A stretch of 64,000 bases of DNA from Kaistia granuli DSM 23481 (GTDB lineage Bacteria > Pseudomonadota > Alphaproteobacteria > Rhizobiales > Kaistiaceae). Position 1 is the stretch's first letter, and the number at the start of each line of letters is the position of its first letter. The translations under genes were made by a program, and so were the position numbers. The notes beneath the pieces were generated by a model that was not told the origin of the DNA, made no database searches, and saw only the letters and a list, made by a program, of their open reading frames with translations. The stretch covers positions 496,001 through 560,000 of the forward strand of contig NZ_AQYH01000008.1 in the NCBI RefSeq assembly GCF_000380505.1, given 5' to 3'. Positions 59,241-64,000 of the stretch are shown piece by piece.

Positions 59241-59537
59241 CTATTGCGCCGCCTGCGCCGGCGGCTTTGTCATGGCCGCCTGCGCCGACTTTCCCATGAG
59301 AGGCGCCGCCTCCTGGCCAAGCCGCTCGAAGTCGTCGACATCCAGTTCCTCGATCACGCCGATCGGTACGCCCGCCATCGAGGCGAAAATCGCGAAGGCC
59401 CGGCGAGTGTCTCCCGTGACAAGATCGCCTGCCACGAGATCCTTGGCCTTCATCTTGCGGAGCGTGAGGCTGGCGTAGGTCTTGCCGTCATGGCTGACGG
59501 GCTCGTCGAGAGAAACGGTTACGGTCTTTTCGGTCAT
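59241..59537 (-). CDS. E: Phage tail assembly chaperone gpE
   Basis: Protein of 98 aa. TVTVSLDEPVSHDGKTYASLTLRKMKAKDLVAGD is typical of the P2 gpE/tail-assembly chaperone family. The C terminus is Ala/Gln-rich. It lies between the tube gene and the tape measure as in P2. The longer frame upstream crosses the tube gene and is rejected. Confidence 0.85.
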   Translation of the reverse strand: MTEKTVTVSLDEPVSHDGKTYASLTLRKMKAKDLVAGDLVTGDTRRAFAIFASMAGVPIGVIEELDVDDFERLGQEAAPLMGKSAQAAMTKPPAQAAQ

Positions 59538-59548
59538 GATCCCGCCCC

Positions 59549-60064
59549 TTACGCCAGCAGCGCATCGCGGATGGCGCTCGTCTGCGAGAGGCCGCCGATC
59601 GAAACATCGAACGGCGTCATCTCGATGAGGACGCGGCCATCGACCTCGAGGCGGTAGTAGCGCAGCGTGATCGCGTGATCGTTCTCGCCGACCTCGCCCG
59701 GCTTCCACGAGCCGTGATCGTTCTTGATCAACATGCCGCGCAGATAGGCGGTGGCGTTGACGATCGTTCCGTCCTCATGGGCAAGCGCGCCGGTCGCCAT
59801 GTATTCCTTCTCGACGCCGACGGCGAGGCCGAACAGGGTGATCGCCTGCGGATCGAAGCCGGTAAGCTTGAACGAGCCCTCGATCTTCTCGTAGCCCATG
59901 TTGACGTCGATCGGCATCACCATCCCGGCATTGCGGAGCTCCTCGACCTTGACGGCCGGGACCGGCAGCGTGATCTCGCTGGCCTGGCCGATCTTGGAAA
60001 CGCGATCGGCGAAAATGGTGCAGTTGCGCAGGATGTAGCGCGGCATGTCGGATTGCGACGGCAT
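59549..60064 (-). CDS. FII: Phage major tail tube protein (gpFII)
   Basis: Protein of 171 aa. The N terminus MPRYILRNCTIFADRVSKIGQASEITLPVPAVKVEELRNAGM and the segment GYEKIEGSFKLTGFDPQAITLFGL are diagnostic for P2 FII-type tube proteins. The ATG at 60064 has GAAAGGTGG upstream. It forms the inner tube of a contractile tail. Confidence 0.92.
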   Translation of the reverse strand: MPSQSDMPRYILRNCTIFADRVSKIGQASEITLPVPAVKVEELRNAGMVMPIDVNMGYEKIEGSFKLTGFDPQAITLFGLAVGVEKEYMATGALAHEDGTIVNATAYLRGMLIKNDHGSWKPGEVGENDHAITLRYYRLEVDGRVLIEMTPFDVSIGGLSQTSAIRDALLA

Positions 60065-60134
60065 AAGAGCCACCTTTCAAATTCGAGGACAATGGGGGCA
60101 TGACGCCGGCTTTCGACCGGCGCCAGAGACGGCC

Positions 60135-61565
60135 TTAGGCAGCCAGCGAGCCGGAACTGATCTCCCGCGCCACCTGGTTGAGCAGCAGCTCATACGCCGC
60201 GATGTGGCGATGGCTGGTGATCCGGATATCGACCATCGGCGCCGGCGGCTCGAACTTGACGCCGAGCTTGATGATGCCCTGCGTCAATTCCTCATTGGTA
60301 TTGCTATCGAGCAGCCAGACGTCCGAACCGGGCAGGATGGCGCCTTCGAGTTCCATGGTGCGGAGATAGGCGCGGCCAGCCTCAACCAGGAACTTGAGGT
60401 TCGCCTTGCCGAAGGGCTTGTCAACGAACTCGAGATAGGCTGCTTCGAGCGCCTCGTTGATCGCGTCGGCGGTACGGCGAACCGAGACGAACTGCCAGAG
60501 CGGATCGCTATCGCAGGTCCACACCCCCCAAAGCCGGAAGCCGGAATTGTTGATGTTGACGATCGTATTGACACGATTTTCGTTGAGGTAGTTCGACTGA
60601 GAGCCGTATTCGATCGGCCGATTAATGCCGACGATGCCGGCGACATCGACGTTAGAGCCCGCCCACCAGAAGCCCTGCTCCAGGTCCATCTTGGCCTGCC
60701 GCGCCGCCCAGACAGGCGACGAAGGCTGCGGCACATTGAGCGCCTGCTCCGTGTCGAACTTCAGAACCTTCGGATCGCAGACGAATATCCGGCCGGAATT
60801 GATCAGACCGCGATATTGCACGGCAGCCTGGTCGGTCGTGTCGGGCCCGTCGACAAAGGCCACCGCCTTGAGGCTCTCCGCGACCCCCATAAGCTCGGCG
60901 ACAACCGGGTTGATAGTCGACCCCTTGGTCGCCGTCGCCGTCGCGCCCGAACCCGCTCCGGTGATCGTCACCGTGATGGTTCCGGTGTAGCCATAGCCCG
61001 GCTTGGTGACGAGGATCGACGTGATGATGCCAGCTTCGACGACGGCCTTCGCCTCAGCGCCGCTGCCGCCGGCGCCAGCGATCGTCACCACGGTCGTTGC
61101 ATCGACATAGCCGGTGCCGCCGACCGTCACCGCGATGGACGCAATGCCATCCGCCGGCGACGCCTGTGTGAAACCGGGCGCGATGAGCAGCTTGGGCTTG
61201 TAGAGGCCATCGGAGACAGCTCGGCGGAAGGCGTGCACGCCAGTGAATGCGACCTGGCTGCCGACCAGCTTGGCCCAGGTCTCGGGAACCGTCGCACCTT
61301 CCTCGACACGGACCATGACAATAGGACAGCCGACCTGATCGAAGATGCTGTCGATGGCATCGGCAAGCGTGCCGTCACTTCCAAGCCCCTCGGCATCCTG
61401 TGGGCGCAGGATCATGACGGGCTTGTTGAGCGGGAACTTCGTCACATCGGCATCTTCGGCGGTGCCGATCAGGCCGATCACCGCGGTCTGCGCCGTGCGG
61501 ACAAGGACCGGCGTTTCGGCACTCTGGAATACGCGCGTGCCGTGGTGGAAGGACACAGAAGCCAT
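60135..61565 (-). CDS. FI: Phage tail sheath protein (gpFI) with inserted repeat domain
   Basis: Contractile sheath subunit of 476 aa. Canonical parts: MASVSFHHGTRVFQ, TAVIGLIGTAEDADVTKFPLNKPV, ESLKAVAFVDGP, FDTEQALNVPQPSSPVWAARQAKMD, WWAGSNVDVAGIVGINRPIEY and the C-terminal LNQVAREI. Between KPKLLIAPGFTQ (to about 134) and NPVVAELMGVAE (from about 219) there is an insertion of some 80 residues not found in plain P2 sheaths. It has two copies of a GTGY...TVTIxGAGxGA motif. The insert is probably a surface-exposed beta domain. Confidence 0.92.
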   Translation of the reverse strand: MASVSFHHGTRVFQSAETPVLVRTAQTAVIGLIGTAEDADVTKFPLNKPVMILRPQDAEGLGSDGTLADAIDSIFDQVGCPIVMVRVEEGATVPETWAKLVGSQVAFTGVHAFRRAVSDGLYKPKLLIAPGFTQASPADGIASIAVTVGGTGYVDATTVVTIAGAGGSGAEAKAVVEAGIITSILVTKPGYGYTGTITVTITGAGSGATATATKGSTINPVVAELMGVAESLKAVAFVDGPDTTDQAAVQYRGLINSGRIFVCDPKVLKFDTEQALNVPQPSSPVWAARQAKMDLEQGFWWAGSNVDVAGIVGINRPIEYGSQSNYLNENRVNTIVNINNSGFRLWGVWTCDSDPLWQFVSVRRTADAINEALEAAYLEFVDKPFGKANLKFLVEAGRAYLRTMELEGAILPGSDVWLLDSNTNEELTQGIIKLGVKFEPPAPMVDIRITSHRHIAAYELLLNQVAREISSGSLAA

Positions 61566-61717
61566 TGCGGCTCTCCTTTCGGTATGGCCCTGCGGCCGGT
61601 TGAATTTTCGATGTTGTTGGCGGATCAGCCCGGCCAGCCGGCCGTTTCGTCGATGGCGCCGAGATCCGCGATCGTGCCGGCGGCCTCGGCGAGATCCTTC
61701 AGATCACGGCCGTGCCG

Positions 61718-62179
61718 TCAGAGCGTATCGGCGAAACACCAGAGCCCGGCGCGCTGTTCGTCGGTCCAGCCCTGGACGTCGCCGAAGGTGATCGAGATCG
61801 GATGCTCGAACTCGAAGGTGGCGGCGCCGGCGAGGAGCATCCGGGCGCCGAACTGCTGGCCGATGGGCAGCATCTCGATGAACGCCTCGAACGCCGCCGG
61901 GATGGCTCCGGTCTGCACTGCCGCGAGCGCTTCCGCCTCGGTGATCAACTGGTAGTCCGGCATGGCGAGCGCCTGGAAGAACTGCCGGCGCGAGACTTCG
62001 CTCGGGGTCGTCGGCGGCAGCTCCGGCACGGGCGGCGGCGTGAACTCGCCATCGGCATAGAAGTCGCCGATATTGGCCGTCTCGCTAGCGACGGCAGCGG
62101 CCCCCTCGGGCGGCACCCAACCATCGCCCGCGAGGACAACATTCGTGACGACGCCGCCACTGATGACTGTAGTGCGCAT
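61718..62179 (-). CDS. Tail-fibre associated protein, in-frame TGA near the end
   Basis: Protein of 153 aa whose start overlaps the tail-fibre stop (TGATG). The N-terminal half contains DGWVPPEGAAAVASETANIGDFYADGEF, typical of fibre-linked proteins. The second half has SRRQFFQALAMPDYQLITEAEALAAVQTGAIP and ends CFADTL. After the TGA the same frame runs on for 30 codons (RHGRDLKDLAEAAGTIADL...AGWPG) to a second TGA at 61625-61627 and looks coding. The present stop may therefore be a recent nonsense change. It could be a fibre chaperone or tip protein. Confidence 0.7.
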   Translation of the reverse strand: MRTTVISGGVVTNVVLAGDGWVPPEGAAAVASETANIGDFYADGEFTPPPVPELPPTTPSEVSRRQFFQALAMPDYQLITEAEALAAVQTGAIPAAFEAFIEMLPIGQQFGARMLLAGAATFEFEHPISITFGDVQGWTDEQRAGLWCFADTL

Positions 62180-64000
62180 CAAAAACGCTCCTCGACTACA
62201 AGCAGACCATCCGTACCAGCCCCACCCGTTCGGAGGTTCGCATAGGCTCCGCCGCCCCCTGCTCCGTACCCGGTGCCAGCGATGCCGTTGTTCTGCGAGG
62301 TCCGCGCCGCGCCGCCGATCCCCATAAGCGATCCCAGACCCCGCATCGGCACATTGTCCGGGTCCGGATAGTCGGGGAGCACAGCTAGCATCCCATACCC
62401 GAACGATGCCAATGATGAGATTGTCGCCGCGGCGGGAGGAGAGGCCCTTACTGCGGCGCCGCTTCCGCCTTGGCCGCCCGGGCCGCCTGGGAGCACGAAG
62501 AGGCCACCAAAGGAAGTGCTCCCTCCGCTACCCCCGTTGCCCCCGCTGGAGCTCCCCCCAGTACCGCCTGCGCCGATTGTAATCGATACCGAGGCCGGGA
62601 CATCGGCCGCGTCGAAGAGGGCCTCCCCCCCAACAGCGCCCCAGCCTCCCGACGCCCTTGCGCCGGCGTTGTTAGTTGTACCGCCGCCCCCACCTCCGGC
62701 GCCGACGCCGCGAACCAGTATTTTCTTCGCCTTCGGGTCTTTGACGAATGTCCCGCCAATATCGAAAACCGTAGTCTTCACGCCGCCGCCGCTCAGCGCG
62801 GCGATCTGCTCGGCGCCGCCCTGCACCGTCAGGAGCTTGTCGGCAGCGAGACCGGCCTCGGCCTCCGGCTTCGTGGCGATCGCCGCCGCCGCCAGCTTGG
62901 CGAAGGTCACATGACCGTCGCTGATATCGCCGGTGACGATGGTCGACTTGAGCGCGAGCCCGCCGAGCGTCAGCAAGGTCCGCACCTGTGCGGCCGTCAG
63001 ATCCAGCGGGTCGCCTGCCGTCGTGACACCCTTCAGCGTGTTCGCCGGCATGTTGGCGAGCTTGGCATTGGTGACGGCGTCGTTGTCGAGGCTGGTCGTG
63101 CCGACCGAGGCGAGCAGCGCCAGGGCGCCGAGCTCGAGCGTGGCGCGGGCATTCGCGGCGTTGCCGTCGTCGAGCAGCGTCATCATGTAGGCGGAGACCG
63201 CCGAGGCCGACAGCTTGGTGCCGATCGCCGTCGTCACTGAGGTGGCGAAGTTCGGATCGTTGCCGAGCGCGGCGGCCAGCTCTTCGAACGTATCGAGCGC
63301 GGCGCCGGCGCCGGCCGTCAGCTGATTGCGCAGCTGATCGAGCATCTTCTTGACGACATAGACGCTGGGAGCGCGGCCGACCTCGATGCCGGCGAGACCC
63401 TCAACCTCGGTCGCCAGGCGCACTCGGCCGGCGACCGTCTCGGATGCCGCCGGCACCTGGACGGCGATTGCCTGCTTGGTGCGCAAGGCGGTCATCGCCT
63501 TGTTGTTGTCGTCCCCGGCCTCCGCCTCCGGCTGCGTCGTCTTGACCAGGGCAATCGTCGGGTTGCCGGCGACGCCGTCGCCATTGGCGACCGTGACCTC
63601 GTTCGTGGTGCCGCCGATCGTGCGGGCCACGGCTGTGCCGGCGCCCGACTTGGCGAGGATGCCATTGGTGGCGATGGCCGCGACCGAGGTGAGCAAGGCG
63701 GAGATCGCCTGCTTCTTGGCGTCGAGTTCAACGAGCGCCGCCTGAACGCGGCTCGCCACCAGACCGCCGGACGGGGTGAAGACGACCTCGCCGGCGTGAT
63801 AGTCGCCATCCTGCGCCGTGACCGCGCCGGCCCGGCCCTCGAACGAGACAACGGTGCTATCGCTCGGCACCTGGCGCGAACGCCAGGCCGTGCCGGTCCA
63901 CCAACGCCAGTCGCCCTCGCCTTCGAAGGAGGCCGTGTTCAGATACCAGTCGCCGCGCTGGAGCGCGCTGCCGTCCAGCCGCGTCGACGGGTTGGTGGCA
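62179..64000 (-). CDS. Phage tail fibre protein with polyglycine tip, 5' end beyond window
   Basis: The frame is open to the right edge (607 codons visible), so the gene starts outside. An N-terminal part with WYLNTASFEGEGDWRWWTGTAW precedes long repeats of the phage-fibre type. Examples are AAALGNDPNFATSVTTAIGTKLSASAVS and LDDGNAANARATLELGALALLASV. The C-terminal 190 residues are very Gly-rich (VGAGGGGGG, GAGGTGGSSSGGNGGSGG, GAGGGGAYANLRTGGAGTDGLLVVEERF), like polyglycine receptor-binding tips of some phage adhesins. It is the first visible gene of the late tail operon. Confidence 0.85.
   Translation of the reverse strand, partial: ATNPSTRLDGSALQRGDWYLNTASFEGEGDWRWWTGTAWRSRQVPSDSTVVSFEGRAGAVTAQDGDYHAGEVVFTPSGGLVASRVQAALVELDAKKQAISALLTSVAAIATNGILAKSGAGTAVARTIGGTTNEVTVANGDGVAGNPTIALVKTTQPEAEAGDDNNKAMTALRTKQAIAVQVPAASETVAGRVRLATEVEGLAGIEVGRAPSVYVVKKMLDQLRNQLTAGAGAALDTFEELAAALGNDPNFATSVTTAIGTKLSASAVSAYMMTLLDDGNAANARATLELGALALLASVGTTSLDNDAVTNAKLANMPANTLKGVTTAGDPLDLTAAQVRTLLTLGGLALKSTIVTGDISDGHVTFAKLAAAAIATKPEAEAGLAADKLLTVQGGAEQIAALSGGGVKTTVFDIGGTFVKDPKAKKILVRGVGAGGGGGGTTNNAGARASGGWGAVGGEALFDAADVPASVSITIGAGGTGGSSSGGNGGSGGSTSFGGLFVLPGGPGGQGGSGAAVRASPPAAATISSLASFGYGMLAVLPDYPDPDNVPMRGLGSLMGIGGAARTSQNNGIAGTGYGAGGGGAYANLRTGGAGTDGLLVVEERF

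Overview
The window looks like the chromosome of a GC-rich alphaproteobacterium, probably Hyphomicrobiales (rhizobia and relatives). Reasons: high-GC coding, several ABC import operons for sugars and polar amino acids, two copies of a rhizobial-type intergenic hairpin repeat, and a P2-like prophage next to a tRNA fragment.

Region 1 (1-28987) is ordinary accessory chromosome. It starts with the end of a sugar catabolic locus (ABC permease, SDR dehydrogenase, LacI regulator). A GMC oxidoreductase, an RND efflux pair and an exported amidohydrolase follow. A polar amino-acid ABC operon sits beside an FAD amine oxidase. A 2-oxoglutarate/Fe(II)-type oxygenase diverges from a nucleoside hydrolase across a perfect 14-bp palindrome, with a TetR regulator downstream. 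Next is a guanidino-acid/GABA-type module (SSADH, agmatinase family, polar amino-acid ABC importer, RidA, FAD oxidase, XRE-cupin regulator). Two near-identical 15-bp inverted repeats lie upstream of its divergent genes and probably define a small regulon. The region ends with a membrane-stress-type group (DUF3833, small secreted protein, MFS transporter, DUF2177).

Region 2 (about 29143-46300) is the anomaly. Over 17 kb the + strand is almost free of T and rich in A and C, so the - strand is about 80% G+T with almost no A. Five hand-counted 60-base rows total A 121, C 114, G 56, T 9. Stop codons are nearly abolished on both strands, giving ORFs over 1000 codons on both strands that are composition artefacts. 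The left border lies inside the DUF2177 gene. The frame continues across the border, and the altered part still lines up without gaps with the DUF2177 family pattern as I remember it. This suggests in-place, substitution-only, strand-specific rewriting of normal sequence rather than an insertion. The right border lies immediately beyond the 3' end of a tRNA-Met fragment. This is either a new strand-specific hypermutation process or a serious data artefact; read-level data would decide.

Region 3 (46301-64000) is an integrated element. It begins with a 44-nt 3' fragment of tRNA-Met(CAT), read as an attachment-site relic with the element extending rightwards beyond the window. It carries a two-gene unit encoding a protein with a clan CD-like His/Cys arrangement and a protealysin-type M4 metalloprotease. 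Small phage genes, a secreted nuclease and a KilA-N protein come next. A leftward P2-like late region follows (tail fibre, sheath, tube, E/E', tape measure, U, X, D, endolysin, holin-like, Rz/Rz1). Two secreted-protein genes lie inside the tail operon on the opposite strand. No capsid or integrase gene is visible, so a full prophage cannot be told from a tail-only element.
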